Source of the DNA: Nymphalis io
Lineage: Eukaryota; Arthropoda; Insecta; Lepidoptera; Nymphalidae
Direction: 5' to 3'
Assembly: GCF_905147045.1 (NCBI RefSeq)
Contig: NC_065910.1
Coordinates: 8,432,001 to 8,496,000, forward strand
DNA length: 64,000 bases
A model generated the notes under the pieces. The model was not told the DNA's origin and did not search any database. It was given only the letters and a program-made list of their open reading frames with translations. The position numbers and the translations under genes are program-made. Each line of letters starts with the position of its first letter. Position 1 is the first letter of the stretch. Of this stretch, positions 1 through 11,727 are shown in pieces.

Positions 1-180
1 ATAAACCCTTTAGTGGGCATTGACGGTGTACTTGTATTGAGTGATTTATACACACAGTACAAGTATCTATGGGTGAAAGAGATCACGTAGAATCGAGTCA
101 ACCATTTGAATGAAAAGTTTATTTCTGACAGCCAACATAGCATTTTATATTAAGTGTAAATGTATTCGTTTGCCTACTTA

Positions 181-425
181 AAAAAAAAAAAAAACTAAAG
201 TACTGGCAAGTACCGTAAATGTCATGTTATTTAAAATACTCTTTAGACTGGATTATAAGTTGTACGAACAAATTACTGTACTCACTTTTTTACATATATA
301 CCGCCCGTGGCGATACATTACATGAGCTTTGGTTTTATTTTGAAAAAGTATCTGAATACATTACTATAAACAATTTAATATACAGCTATTATAGTCAGTT
401 ACATTATAATTTATGAGGTCCATAA
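181..425. repeat. Diverged duplicate, copy 1 (partner 2632-2827)
   Basis: A poly(A) run at 181-194 precedes about 200 bp that align by eye with 2632-2827. Shared blocks include CAAATTACT, a TTTTACATA block, a CCGCC(TG)TGGCG(A/G)TA block and ATGAGCT in the same order and strand. No TSD or tRNA box is visible. It could be an old interspersed repeat or a local duplication. A 65-codon open frame here is not conserved in the partner. Confidence 0.5.
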
Positions 426-666
426 TACTACATATGATATCGCTGAGCGCGGATTTATGGAATGAAAATAAAAATATAGGTATTGTATTTAATAGTGCGG
501 ACGTAGCCTTATGTACCTATTGATAGAATATTATAAATTACTAAAATTGCGTTTTGTTGAGGTTACGATTCGAATGTAAAGTAAATAAATAGTTTTTTAT
601 TATGTTTCGTTAACTCGTTTGTCGCTTTTAATATATTTTTTAAACACATATTTTATGTATTATTTT

Positions 667-938
667 ACTGGTGCACTGAGCTTTGTGCAAGCTCGTCTGG
701 GCAGGTACCACCCACTTATCAGATATTCCATCGTAAAACAGCAATACTTGAAGGGTGTGAACAAGGCTTGAAGGGTGAGTGAGCCAGTGTAATTACAGGC
801 TTCCCAAGGTTGGTGGCGCATTGGTGATGTAAGCGATGGTCAACATTTCTTACAATGCCAATGTCTATGGGCGTTTGTGATCACTTACCGTCAGGTGGCC
901 CATATGCTCGTCCGCCTTTCTATTCTATATAAAAAAAA
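667..938 (+). mobile_element. Family A retroposon, near full length
   Basis: It starts ACTGGTGCACTGAG and ends TTTCTATTCTATAT plus poly(A). It keeps the family landmarks in order: TTTGTGCAAGCTCGTCTGGG, GAGTGAGCCAGTGTAATTAC, GGTTGGTGGCGCATTGG and CTCGTCCGCC. Two internal changes are visible. The section before GAGTGAGCC carries a short duplication, and the ACAAGGGACATAACATCTTA block is missing after AATTACAGGC. Confidence 0.85.
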
Positions 939-1480
939 TGTTATAAAGTTACTTGTAACTTGTAATGTTAAATTGATTGTATCGTGTAAATGCATTGCTT
1001 TTCCTAATGAGAAATAAAGATTTCTAACTAGAATATTTAATTAATCTGTTGAACATATATTATATACTAATGGTAATTACTATTTAAAATAAAAACACAA
1101 TTATTTAATTACGATAAAAATGATTTAATTGAAATAAAGTGTATACGGATTTCGAGCAATTAATATCATCCGTGCAAACGCTAATAGTAAGGATTAAATA
1201 TAGAATTATTTAATTTTGAATAGTGATTTATTTAATTATGATATAACTTTTTATATACAACTAAAATTATAATTTGCACGAAGTTTGTTAATTATGATTT
1301 TCGTTTATTTTTATTTAGATTGAAGGTCGAAGCAGAACAGAGGATCCTATTTGTTTGTGTTGAATTTTTAACTATCAATTTATTACTATTCTACTAAAAA
1401 TATGTTCTTTTTATTTCTATACATCATTAATTTCAATTTAAGGAATTAACCCCTGAAATCAAGTATAAAAAATACTAATA
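939..1480. other. Unassigned AT-rich DNA
   Basis: Runs of A and T with no open frame, boxes or repeat landmarks that I recognise. Confidence 0.5.
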
Positions 1481-1711
1481 TTGATACCCCAGGATATTAT
1501 TCACACACGGCCAATTTCCAAACTAAGCAGAGCTAGTACTATGGAAACCAGACAACTGATATACTATATATACTATTTTTCTTTCGTAACTACATACTTA
1601 TATAGATAATTACACCCAGAATCAGGACAAACAGACATGTTCATGCAAACAAATGTCTGTCCTGAGTGGGAATCGAATCTACAACCTTCGGCGTAAAAGG
1701 CAAGCAACAAA
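1481..1711 (-). mobile_element. Family C tRNA-type SINE, 5'-truncated
   Basis: Read on the minus strand this is the C body: GTCTGTCCTGA, GGACAGACA-type blocks, then GTTGTCTGGTTTCCATAGTA and GTGTGTGAATAAT. The tRNA-like head is cut off: the copy stops at the GCCTTT.. segment near 1711, so the A box is missing and only a B-box remnant is left. Confidence 0.8.
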
Positions 1712-1896
1712 GTAATCATTAATTCTATCATATATTTGATATTGCTTCTTATAAAACTCTTTTATTTTTTGAAATAATCGTATCCCATTTAATATCAGTA
1801 TATAGCGTATTATATTTTTGTTATTTACAACGTTTTCATTAAATTGTATACGTTTGCTGTAAATATAGACAGAAATGTTGTTTAAATATTTTAGGC

Positions 1897-2180
1897 TTTT
1901 TTTTTTATAGAATAGGAAGGCATATGGGCCACCTGATGGTAAGTGGTCACCAAACGCCCTTAGACATTGGCATTGTAAGAAATGTCAACCATCGCTTATA
2001 GCCAATGCGCCACCAACCTTGGGAACTAAGATTTTATGTCCCTTGTGCCTGTAATTACACTGGCTCACTCACCCTTCAAACCGGAACACAACAATATCAA
2101 GTATTGCTGTTTTGCGGTAGAATATCTGATGAGTGGGTGGTACCTACCCAGACGAGCTTGCACAAAGCCCTACCACCAGT
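1897..2180 (-). mobile_element. Family A retroposon, full length
   Basis: Minus-strand copy with a poly(T) start (1897-1906), AATAGGAAGG, and a 5' end at ACCACCAGT. It shares with 37122-37343 an odd AACGCCCTTAGACATTGG / CTTATAGCCAATGCG variant, so the two belong to one subfamily. A 61-codon open frame lies on the + strand inside the element and is a by-product of the consensus. Confidence 0.9.
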
Positions 2181-2631
2181 AAAACTTTAGACTAGTTTAC
2201 GATTTATTAGAAACGTGTATCATTTCTTGCCATTTATAACAATGATAATTGATAACACACGTATATACCTTAGTGATTTTTTAGCTGCTATCATTTTGTT
2301 AAGTTTTGTGTTGTTATTTAAATGGATAAATAAATTTAAAAAATATATATTGGTATTGTGGTGTTTGTAAGTATATATTAATAATTTATTGAACCGATTG
2401 AGTCGAAGCTAGCAATACTATCTAGTAAACCTACTTGCTTATTGAAATTCGTTTTAGAACCTGGATTAAACAAAGTTTTTTTTATTAAATTATTTTTTAT
2501 ATCTTACAAACATATTCATTAATAATATATCACAAAGATGTAAAAAATATTAAACTTAAAATAACCTTAGTATGAACTTCAGACGTATGTCCTTTATGTA
2601 TAATATTTAAATTATAACTATAAGAAAATTT
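2181..2631. other. Unassigned AT-rich DNA
   Basis: No coding potential or family landmarks seen. Mostly A/T runs. Confidence 0.5.
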
Positions 2632-2827
2632 ATTTAAAATACAATTCAGTCTAGAATACAAGTTGCACAAACAAATTACTTGCCATTTTACATACATTAC
2701 TGCCCGCCTGTGGCGGTATATAATATGAGCTATCGTATTATTGAAAATAACACACAGTACCCTTACTCTACAATATGGAATATATAATCCGGTATATTAC
2801 TCGTACGATTTAAGAAGTTCATAAACT
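2632..2827. repeat. Diverged duplicate, copy 2 (partner 226-425)
   Basis: Same block order as the partner: AAATAC, AGTCTAGAATACAAGTTG, CAAATTACTT, CATTTTACATACATTA and GCCTGTGGCGGTATATA. By eye the two differ at many sites, so the duplication is old. Confidence 0.5.
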
Positions 2828-3044
2828 TTGGAATTACGTGAATTGTTACAATAATTTGGACTTCTCAATGTTGACATGTATTAATTATTCTTATATTGGC
2901 TGTTTCAAAATAAAATCGAAATACAACTATATACTTTGTACTTAATATATATATACTTTTCACTATATACTTTGTTCACAAATGTTTTTACACCAAATTT
3001 TCAATCGTCATTGATTGAATAGAATAAAAAGCTATCATCGGTTA

Positions 3045-3100
3045 TGTACATAGATTCTAGTAAGTAGTACCGGCGATAGAATCAGTAGCTTCTCTTTTTG
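3045..3100 (+). repeat. Remnant of the 'ACCGGTTCGG' lepidopteran repeat
   Basis: TAGATTCTAGTAAGTAGTAC, then CCGGCGATAGAATCAGTAGC. This matches the end of the repeat seen better at 25720-25850 and 62578-62770 (GTAGATTCTA..GAACCGGC..AAACTCAG). It is a short, decayed fragment. Confidence 0.5.
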
Positions 3101-3939
3101 TTTACTTTATTATACTAGATCTATTATAAATATATACTGTTATGAATACGTGTCTACGTGTATGTTATGTCCGAAATAAGGTTTTAATATTTTGTATTGA
3201 ATTTCTAAACAAAGTTTTTTTACTTGTATGAATCCGTTACCGCGGAAACAGAAACAAACAAATATACTAATAAAATCTAATTAAGTTAATAAACTTTCTT
3301 ATAAATTGTAAATTTTAAAACCTATTACTAATAACAGAATTTTGTTTATCAAAAGCTGCGACTTACGATTTTATAGTATTAACAGTAATCAGGAATGTAC
3401 GGTTAACGTAACACAGAGGCAGAGGTGATCATGTTTAGCGAATGACGCTGCGGGCCACATCTATGCAAATATATTACAACCGGTATCATGAGAAGTACAA
3501 AATTGCCACTAAAATACATAGATGTCCGAACGGGTTGCAATAAGCCCATATAAATAACCATGTACTATGTAATATTATTAAAATTCTTGTTTACTAAGTT
3601 CTTATATATTAAATTAGTATAGCTTTGCTGACACGTAAGTCTGCAGATTCATATATTATATGCATAATTATTAATAATTTCGTGCATAAATTTCGTGCCT
3701 TTGGTTCTGGACCTAAATACCTTCCGGTCGTTACGGATTGCAGTTCCGTCGGATTATGAGAGTCAATAGGGAGTGCGTTTAGGATTGCTTGCACAAATTA
3801 CTAGTTTTCAGAATAAAGAAGTCATCATCACCTTATTTGGAATATTTTAATTATATATAATTTATTTATATATAATTATATAATTTAATTTATTTTTAAT
3901 TTCTTTATTTATACACAAGTTTTGTTTACAAATCTTTTA
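3101..3939. other. Unassigned AT-rich DNA
   Basis: Holds a short less AT-rich patch near 3700-3780 with a 61-codon minus-strand frame. I do not recognise the frame and do not call it a gene. Ends in a TATATAATT-rich run at 3850-3900. Confidence 0.5.
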
Positions 3940-4242
3940 AAGAAACAGCCTGTGAATGTCCCACTGCTGAGCTAAGGCCTCCTCTCCCTTTTTAGGAGAA
4001 GGATTGGAGCTTATTCTACCACGTTGCTCCAATGTGGGTTGTTGGAATACACATGTGGCAGAACTTCAGTTAAATTAGATAAATGCAGGTTTCCTCACTA
4101 TGTTTTCCTTCACTTTCAAGCACGAGATGAGTTATAATCACAAATTAAGCTCATGAAAATTCAGTGGTGTCAGCCCGGGTTTGAACCCACGATCATCCGT
4201 TAAGATTCACGCGTTCTTACCACTGGGCCATCTCGGCTTTTA
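3940..4242 (-). mobile_element. Family B tRNA-type SINE, full length
   Basis: Minus-strand copy running from ACAGCCTGTGAATGTCCCAC to the head CCATCTCGGCTT. The B box is intact as GGTTTGAACCC read on +. It has a few private changes (GGGTTGTTGG, TGTCAGCCCGGG), so it is older than the copy at 18489-18803. Confidence 0.88.
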
Positions 4243-4429
4243 CAAGCCCTGAATTCCAAACTAGTTTTCGTTGTGTTTTGGAAGTCGGTTCCTTCCCAGA
4301 TTTTAGTTACGATAATATTATATCTTATTATACTACAGAAAAAAACAAAAATACACATTTTTTTTATAATTACCAATAAAAGCTATGTATTGCGTTAAAA
4401 TAACCTATTTTATTTTATGTGAGCACTCT

Positions 4430-4475
4430 TGAGTGTGTGTGTAAGAGTATGTCTGTATATGTGTTTGTGTGTGAG
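4430..4475 (+). repeat. Short GT-rich simple repeat
   Basis: GTGTGTGTAAGAG..TGTGTTTGTGTGTG, an imperfect dinucleotide run. Confidence 0.6.
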
Positions 4476-4489
4476 GTTATAATACATAA

Positions 4490-4773
4490 TAATAATATCC
4501 TGGGACATTATTGAAGCACGGCCATCTGATCCCAAACTAAGCAGAGCTTGTACTATGGAAACCAGACAACTGATACTACTACTGATACTACTGATAAAAA
4601 TGAACTACATATACATTTTTCTTTTGTACTTACATACTTATATAGATAATTAAACCCAGACTCAGGACAAACAGACATGTTCATGCACACAAATGTCTGT
4701 CCTGGGTGGGAATCGAACCTACAACCTTCGACGTGAAAGGCAAGTATCTACCAACCACGCCAACCGGTCCGTC
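4490..4773 (-). mobile_element. Family C tRNA-type SINE, full length
   Basis: The (TAA)n edge is followed by TATCCTGGGACATTATT and the body. The complete head is at the right end, with B box GGAATCGAACC and A-box side CCAACCACGCCAACCGG. An internal (CTGATACTA) stretch is locally repeated near 4570-4592. Confidence 0.88.
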
Positions 4774-5218
4774 GAAGTGTAAACTATTAACATATTTTTA
4801 TAAATCTTCTCACGATTTTACCGTTTCAAGATTGTTTACAAGAAAATTAAACAAGTGTGTTCTTGTTTCATCAAGTTAGATTCATCATTTTAAAGAAATC
4901 TAACGTTAGATGATTGGCAGGAAATTACTAAAGTTAATTTAAGGTTATACAGGATATTACAAGATATCTATTTTCAATACGCTACATAAATCACATAATT
5001 ATAATACTTATTGCGAATAGAATAACGCCGATATTCCTTTGTACTTTCTTGGTTATCATTTACTTTCAATAAGTGTACGTGAGAAAGAATTTAATCATCA
5101 TCTATGTCGACATAAACCCGGTAGGTGGAAGATGGATATTAACCAAAGTATGCGAATTCAAATCTGAATAAAATCTTCTGATTTTGTAAACGCGGAGAAT
5201 AAAATTTTACGAGGAGTT
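4774..5218. other. Unassigned AT-rich DNA
   Basis: No feature recognised. Confidence 0.5.
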
Positions 5219-5345
5219 CTGCATGTGTCAGGTACAGTTTTGCTCATGTGTATCCATCACATCGCATTGGAGCAGTATGGCGAATCATCTCCTAATCTCC
5301 CCAAGAGGAAAGGTCTTTGTCCAGCCATAGGACACTTATAGGTTA
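5219..5345 (+). mobile_element. Old B-like SINE fragment (3' half)
   Basis: GCATGTGTCAGG, CATGTGTATCCATCACATCG, CATTGGAGCAG and CCAGCCATAGGACA follow the order of the B 3' half. The copy is heavily diverged and has lost its head. Confidence 0.55.
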
Positions 5346-5872
5346 CTTTAAACAAATATATCGTACAAAACAAGGACACAGCTATTATTATTTACAGTAT
5401 TTTCTGTCTTATTTAAAAATATTTTTGTAATGAAACAAAAAGAAGTTATTTAATTTTTCATTTTAAATTTAAACAAGGACAAGACAAGACTACCATTTTA
5501 TCATTAGATCAGGTAATAAGACCAATAAGTTTAAAATTACAATTTATATTGAGACAATGATAGTCATACTATTTTGTGCTCAGTTACATTAACTTAAGGT
5601 TCAGTTAAGCGTGAATTTGTTTGTATTGTGTAGTGCACAATGGGGCAAAGTCAAGAGCTGACCTTTCCCCCACATATCGGTCAGTATCTCATTAACGGGA
5701 CGGTCAGAGTCTCTAGTCGGGTAAAAGTCATTAGAAAACAGCGTTTTTTCACGCAAATAAAATAAACTTCTAAATAAATGTACTTCGTGGAAATCCACTT
5801 ATTACATTTTCTACTTCTAAATATCAATGATGAGAAAAGTGTTTTGGTTTAAAGTTTGAGTAAACAAGTTTA
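5346..5872. other. Unassigned, with a less AT-rich patch
   Basis: 5636-5725 (GGGGCAAAGTCAAGAGCTGA.. to GTCTCTAGTCGGG) stands out in composition. It carries only a 65-codon minus-strand frame that I do not recognise. Confidence 0.45.
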
Positions 5873-5998
5873 ACTTCTTGGTTCCTAAGATCGGTAGTGC
5901 ATTGGCGATGCGCCACCAATGAATATTTCTTAGATTGCCAATATCTACGAGCGATGGTGACCACTTACCATCAGGTGGGCCGTTTGCCCGTCCACCGT
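5873..5998 (+). mobile_element. Family A fragment (3' part)
   Basis: TTGGTTCCTAAGATCGGTAG, GCATTGGCGATG, GATGGTGACCACTTACCATC and CCCGTCCACC are the last ~125 bp of A. The 5' half is absent, as expected for a 5'-truncated retroposon. Confidence 0.75.
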
Positions 5999-7005
5999 AT
6001 TTAATATTAAAATGTTCTAATATGCTCAAAAGTAAAACCATTGTGAATAGAATAATTGCTTAATAGTTAGAACTATAAGTGAGAAATACCGTTTAAAAAT
6101 AAAAACCTATCGTATTCAACTTGCGCCGTGGACAGCAGAGGTCAAGGGCCTTATCACTGCAAATGTATTTATATGTCTTGTTAAAAGTTACGAAACAAAA
6201 TAAGTAGCTGTCATTTAGGAGATACTTTAATACGAATCAATTAAGTTGAACCACATTTTTGGTGTTCCGTATAATAAATAATTGACCTTTAAATTTGACA
6301 TGACAGACGTTAGCTGTTGTTTCATCTTGTTACTTTTTATTTATCATAAAAGATCTCGTTGAAGTCTTTTGTATCGAATTATTTCATACCGGTTTCAACA
6401 TTTGCTTCAATCAGTATTTTAATTGAATTTCTTATATGATATCATTTTTCAATGGACTTAAGTAATGTATTCATCAACTCAGAAGGTTTTTTTAGAAATA
6501 TGTGGGCTTTATTATATTATTAAATCGAAATTGTGTAAACGATTTACCATCACCCAAGTTTACTTAAGACCTCTTTTGAGGTCGACATGCAATGAAGATA
6601 ATTGATTATCGTTTCAGCCATTACCATCAATTAATCATCTTTAATACTTAATAAACAGACAAGTTGAAAATATGTTTAATGTTGCATAAATGTAAAGGTT
6701 TATGGTTTTGTTACAATATATATTATAAAAGGCTATTTACGCCATTATCGCGATGTATCAGGATAAAACCTGCGACTTTCACATCACGAGGGAGTCTGTT
6801 TATGGTTGAAACACAAAACAATGAATTGTATACAAATTTAAATAATTAAAAATATGACAATAAAAAAACGTAAAATAATTTTATTAAGTGATAATGTTTA
6901 TGTCGCATATGAAAAATTTCATAAATGACAATGAAACCGACTACATGGAATGAATGGTAAACGAAGATCGCGATGTACAGAATCCGATAATCCAACGAAC
7001 TCGGT
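5999..7005. other. Mostly unassigned; weak SINE-like patch at 6754-6802
   Basis: 6754-6802 (AAACCTGCGACTTTCACATC) resembles the minus strand of the family D head at 15745-15880. The rest is AT-rich with nothing recognised. Confidence 0.4.
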
Positions 7006-7304
7006 AGTAACAGTGCTGGGCTAAGGCCTCCTCTCGCTTTTGAGGAGAAGGTCTGGAGCTTATTCCACCACGCTGTTCCAATGCGGGTTGGTAGAATACA
7101 CATGTGGCAGAATTTCAATGAAATTAGACACATGTAGGTTTCCTCACAATGTTTTCCTTCACCGTCAAGCACGAGATGAATTTTAAACACGAATTAAGCA
7201 CATGAAAATTCAGTGGTGCTTGCCCGGGTTTGAACCCACGATCATCGGTTAAGATTCATAAGTTCTAACCACTTGGCCATCCCGGCTGTCTCAACGAACT
7301 CAGT
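6993..7304 (-). mobile_element. Family B SINE with TSD
   Basis: The element occupies 7006-7291. Direct repeats CAACGAACTC(G/A)GT at 6993-7005 and 7292-7304 (13 bp, one mismatch) are the target-site duplication. Its 3' end lacks the GTGAATGTCCC part. An open frame of 114 codons runs through it and is not a gene. Confidence 0.9.
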
Positions 7305-7469
7305 TTCGACTTATTTAATTCGTGCCAATTTTTAATAGCAAAAAATAATAGACGACCTCTGGGTCACAATTGCTATGCAAGCCGACCTTGTTTACATGAG
7401 TAGTCAACTTTACACTTTGATATTGACATTTAACGAGTAAGGTTTAAGGTTCAATTTTAAAAAAAAACA

Positions 7470-7560
7470 AAATTTACCTTGGATTAGTGGCTAGTTGCAG
7501 ATCCAGAGGTGCTAGGATCAAATCCCAGTAGGAAGATTCAAATCTATAGGAAGTTTTCTG
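7470..7560 (+). mobile_element. tRNA-type SINE head, unclassified
   Basis: TTAGTGGCTAGTTGCAGATC gives an A-box-like segment, and GGATCAAATCCCAGTAGG is a B-box-like segment about 30 bases later. This spacing fits a tRNA-derived pol III promoter. It differs from B, C, D and E. The body after 7560 is not recognisable. Confidence 0.5.
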
Positions 7561-8390
7561 TAAGATAACTAGGCGGACCTTATAGTATACCCTTAGAATC
7601 AATCAATCAATTCTATTACTGAAAGCCATTATAAATGTTTGACCTTTGACCCTGCATACTTAGAGTTTTAAGCCCCGTCCTTAACTGTGTGACCTCAGAA
7701 TTTTGTTTTAAGCATTGACACACTTAGACGAACTAACTTCGAATTCTGTCATTTATTTAAATGTTAACACACGTCAACTGCAAAACATACAAAAAAAAAA
7801 ATTAACTGGTATGTAAAAATGTAAAGGCAAAGAATGTAAAAATAGGCATGTACAGAACCCGAAAAAAAAAAAACAATTAAAAAAAATCTGAATTAACAAA
7901 AAAATACAGTAATTTTTGTATGTTATTATACATGTGCGATAAGTTTCAGCTTCGAAAATGACACGTGTCATTGAAAACGTCAAGTTCATTAAATGATGTA
8001 CGTAATCATGGAATTTGAAAAATGTCATGTACCTTTAAATACTAACAACAATTACATGTTGTTTGAAGTCTGTTTGTAAAATATGTATTTTGATAAATAT
8101 GAAATCAAAATAAAAAAAAATAGTATTATCGTGCTAAAATATGCAGAGTAGGTTTCAAGCGATCAGTTAGTTATATCGATAGAATAAAAATACTAGAATT
8201 AATAATGTACATACAAATATAGCTCGTATTCGTATGCTCGTAAGGTTATAAATATATTCATACGATATATTATTATTTGACCCTTGGCCCAACGTAGATA
8301 TGTTGTAACACAAAATCCGCTAAGTGACGCAAGTGACAATTGACAGTTTTGTAATAAACGTGTAACAAAGTTTGTTAGTTTTAAGCACTT
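7561..8390. other. Unassigned AT-rich DNA
   Basis: Poly(A) runs at 7790-7801 and 7861-7872. An 84-codon minus-strand frame (7774-8028) has phenylalanine- and cysteine-rich low-complexity content caused by T runs. No gene is called. Confidence 0.5.
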
Positions 8391-8660
8391 GACTAGCCGG
8401 TTGAAATGGTTGGTAGATAATCGCTTTTCATGCCGAAGGTTGGGTTCGATTCCCTCCTAGGACAGACATTTGTGTTCATGAACATGTCGGTGTGTCCTGA
8501 GTCTGGGTGTAATTATCTGTATAAGTAAGTATTTACAAAATAAAAGTAGTATATGTAGTTTATCAGTTGTCTGTTTTCTATAGTAAAAGCTTTGGTTAGT
8601 TTGGGATCAGATGGGCGGGTGTGAATAATGTTTCAGGATATCATTATTATTATTATTATT
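8391..8660 (+). mobile_element. Family C SINE, full length
   Basis: The head GACTAGCCGGTTGAAATGG carries a damaged A box and the B box GGGTTCGATTCC. The body follows, with GTGTGAATAATG and an (ATT)n tail to 8660. Confidence 0.85.
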
Positions 8661-8790
8661 ACTACCGGGCTTACTTATAAACGTTGCTTAGCGGGTGGGT
8701 GTTTAGTTAAATATTTTGTGTCTCTTTTTATTATCATTGATTTGTAATTCAAAAAAAGAAGACACTGCATTGTTTATAAACTTTATCCTA
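8661..8790 (+). mobile_element. Family F inverted-repeat element (MITE-like), degraded
   Basis: GCTTACTTATAAACGTTGCT, TAGCGGGTG..TGTTTAGTTAAA, TCATTGATTTG and GAAGACACTGCATTG match 48374-48528 in order. It abuts the (ATT)n tail of the preceding C element. Confidence 0.55.
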
Positions 8791-9592
8791 ATGATTCATG
8801 AAATCATTGATTTATGAGATTCGAAAATACAATTATAGCGTTACTAAAAAACATTTTGTATCGCATGAAATTTTATGACATGTAACCAAACCGCATTGGA
8901 GAACTGTTGCTGGATACTTCAAGCATACTCAAGATGAGGAAAGCATATTTTTCTCTTAAATACTATCCTAATTAATTTTAAGATAAGTTAAATATGAAAA
9001 GATTTGATCATGCAACTTATTCGTACATCTTTACTTTTTTTTAAGACACGTGTAGATTTAGGATTCTGTCCCGCAATCCGGTGTCATTTATTTGTTTTGA
9101 TTATTTAAAAGTTTCTGAATTTCTGCGTGACCGAGAACTCTATTAAATTACCAAACACTTCTCTGAATATTTATACAACAAGTTTCGTTTAACGCTAGTG
9201 TTGTGGTCGCGTTATACTAAAGCATTTGTTTGAGCAATTTTCAGCTGCGATGAGGTCGTGAGTTAAGCAGTTGAGAAATTCGGAAATATTTTTTCATTGT
9301 GATTTAAGAGCATTGTTTATAAAACAATATATCGTGTAATAATCAAATCACCAAAAGTAATTTGCTTATATTTATTGGTTTACATAATTTATTGTGACCC
9401 TTAAATAATATAAGAATGTATATATTTGTGCTAGTTTGCTAATAAGTGGAATATTTTGAGTAAGTGAATATTATTAAATGTTAAAAGGGTTACGGATCTT
9501 TCTTTCTTAGCCCGTCTATATTCAACTATTTATTTTTAATTAGACTGCTTTTAATAATATATTAACCATATAAAGCCGCCTTAAATAACTAA
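8791..9592. other. Unassigned AT-rich DNA
   Basis: Nothing recognised. Confidence 0.5.
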
Positions 9593-10044
9593 ATATTTAC
9601 AATTGAACCTTTACAATTGCGTCGTGAGATAGCAGCACTGAGCGCTTTCTATCGACTGTATCACGGCGAGTGCTCTGAGGAATTATTCTCTCTAATTCCT
9701 GCTTCCCCCTTCCTTCTTAAGTCCACGCGAGCTGGTTCTCGATGTCACCGCCTAACTGTGACATCAATTCCATCGCGAACAAAGAAATTTGGCAACTCCT
9801 TTCTTTGTCGCACTTCCAAAAAATGGAATTCCTTACCAGCTCACGTGTTCCCCTCCTCTTACAACCCGGGTTCCTTCAAACGAGGCGTGAAGAGGCATCT
9901 TGCGGGCCGGCAAGGCGAAGGCGGCTAGTGCAGAACGTTTTTCCCGTCTGTACTGGCCGTCGTCGCGTTTGGACTCTACTACCGCTTACCAACAGGTGGA
10001 GTAGAGTCATTTGCCCTCCCGGCGAATATAAAAAAAAAAAAAAA
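9593..10044 (+). mobile_element. 5'-truncated LINE: C-terminus of a Jockey/CR1-type reverse-transcriptase ORF with 3' UTR and poly(A)
   Basis: The open frame (stop at 9590-9592, readable to 9928) encodes the typical end of a non-LTR retrotransposon ORF2. In order it has a REIAALSAFYRLYHGECSEE block, a basic middle, SFLCRTSKKWNSLPAHVFP and SFKRGVKRHLAGRQ. In the family this segment lies C-terminal to the polymerase domain, so the catalytic part is absent. No ATG starts the frame; it is a fragment, not a gene. About 100 bp of 3' UTR include a self-complementary GACTCTACTACC / GGTGGAGTAGAGTC pair. A run of 15 A at 10030-10044 is the retroposition tail. Jockey versus CR1 clade cannot be settled from this tail. 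Confidence 0.88.
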
Positions 10045-11410
10045 CACTACTTTATAAATAAACATTTCACGAAGCAATTCAGTACATGTATATCCAACAC
10101 GCTGCACTTAGCGTGGTGGAATATACATACTTCATGTATTATTTTTAAGAGAAGAAATATTTGATCGGGAAATTAACAGCCTTATTTCTTTATATTATCT
10201 CTGTCAAAATGAATAGACTTAACGATTACTAATAGCTGGCTCTTTTAGGTATTTGAATCCCGACTGTATTAATATAATTTCAAGTATTTTCGTGTTAAGC
10301 TATGTAATTCTAAAGAATATTTCTCTGTTAAAAATACAATGTACGATGTCATTGAACATATTATTGCGAGTTACATTGCACAGGTATTGTACCTCTCGTG
10401 ATATTGAGGGCCCTCTTGTAACGAGAGGGACAAGCTTCAGAGGACGATGATCCAACTTAAGGACTGTGGTATATTTTTAACCGACTTTAAGAATGAAGTA
10501 TATAAGTTATGTAGCCTGATAAACATGAACTTCTTCTTTTATACAGGTTTTCTATATTTATCGCGATACAGTTGTATAATACCAGAATTAAATTAAGAAA
10601 AACCAATAATTTTTAATAATGGTGTAATGTAATTTTTTTGTATGTTTTTCATTTTTGTTTTCTACTATTACTAATATTATCTCACATAAATTATGTTGAA
10701 TGACTAAAGAACTAATTATCAACCTCTAGGTTTAGTATAGTTTCATTATTAGCCACGAAGTCTATAGATGATTTACAAAAAGGAAAACAAAACAACACAT
10801 CTATCTACTACAAAAACCTCGTTAATTTCACTATAAAACAAAATTTATGTTAAGTGCTTCAAGATCCTAAACATCTATCAAATTGTACAAAAATACAGTA
10901 CAAGCAATTAATTATAAGCTCTACTGTATTTTAAATAAGGTGTAATTTCGTATGTTATATTTAAATGTTAAAACTAAGATAGGTTCATGAAGGCGATGTT
11001 AACGACCCCTAGCGTAGACAATACCGTACTTTATGAGATCGTAAAAAGTCGCATCGAAATGTTTTGTGAGCCACACCGATGACGTCAGCATTGGATTTGG
11101 AATGAAATTATTTTAAAATAAGGGAAAACGAAAAATACCGAGAGGCCTATTGAGATGGGTCAGTATCACGATCAATGTGGGCAAAAGTATTGTAAAGCTA
11201 TTAAGTTTAGTCTTGATTCATTCATTCATTTGTTCGATTTTCAAAAAATGTTGAAGGCCACTTTTGACGTCTTTAGTCTTTCAGAATCATTCAGAACATC
11301 TTAATAACTGAATGATGGCTAGAGCCAGGATTTAAACACAGTACCTTGCGATCAGCAAACTTATAAGCTAGCCACAAGTTCAATGCAGCAGTCAAGGCTC
11401 GGTATAATTT
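10045..11410. other. Unassigned AT-rich DNA
   Basis: A small GC-richer patch at 10380-10450 (CTCTCGTGATATTGAGGGCC.., CTTGTAACGAGAGGG) could fold weakly. No gene seen. Confidence 0.5.
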
Positions 11411-11727
11411 ATATGTACTGGTGGTAGGGCTTTGTGCAAGCTCGTCTGGGTAGGTACCACCCACTCATCAGATATTCTACCGCAAAACAGCAATACTTGA
11501 TATTGTTGTGTTCCGGTTTGAAGGGTGAGTGAGCCAGTGTAATTACAGGCACAAGGGACATAAAATCTTAGTTCCCAAGGTTGGTGGCGCATTGGATATG
11601 TAAGCGATGGTTGACATTTCTTACAATGCCAATGTCTAAGAGCGTTGGTGACCACTTACCATCTGGTGGCCCATATGCTCGTCCGCCTTCCTTTTCTATA
11701 AAAAAAAAAAAAAAAAAAAAATATGTA
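11411..11727 (+). mobile_element. Family A retroposon, full length, candidate 7-bp TSD
   Basis: The best reference copy here. CTGGTGGTAGGGC starts at 11418, all landmarks are present, and CTTCCTTTTCTATA is followed by a poly(A) tail of about 21. ATATGTA at 11411-11417 and 11721-11727 may be the TSD. An 87-codon antisense frame runs through it, the same as in other young copies. No tRNA, 5S or 7SL-like promoter is evident at the 5' end. Confidence 0.92.

Noticed and set aside
2005..2190. Recurrent frame MRHQPWELR..SDEWVVPTQ at 2005, 11392, 28805 and 36137
   Set aside because: It is the antisense of family A. It persists because young copies share a consensus, and older copies break it freely.
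9742..10164. 140-codon frame overlapping the LINE tail
   Set aside because: Wrong frame across the LINE ORF end, its 3' UTR and the poly(A); the +1 neighbour frame carries the LINE motifs.
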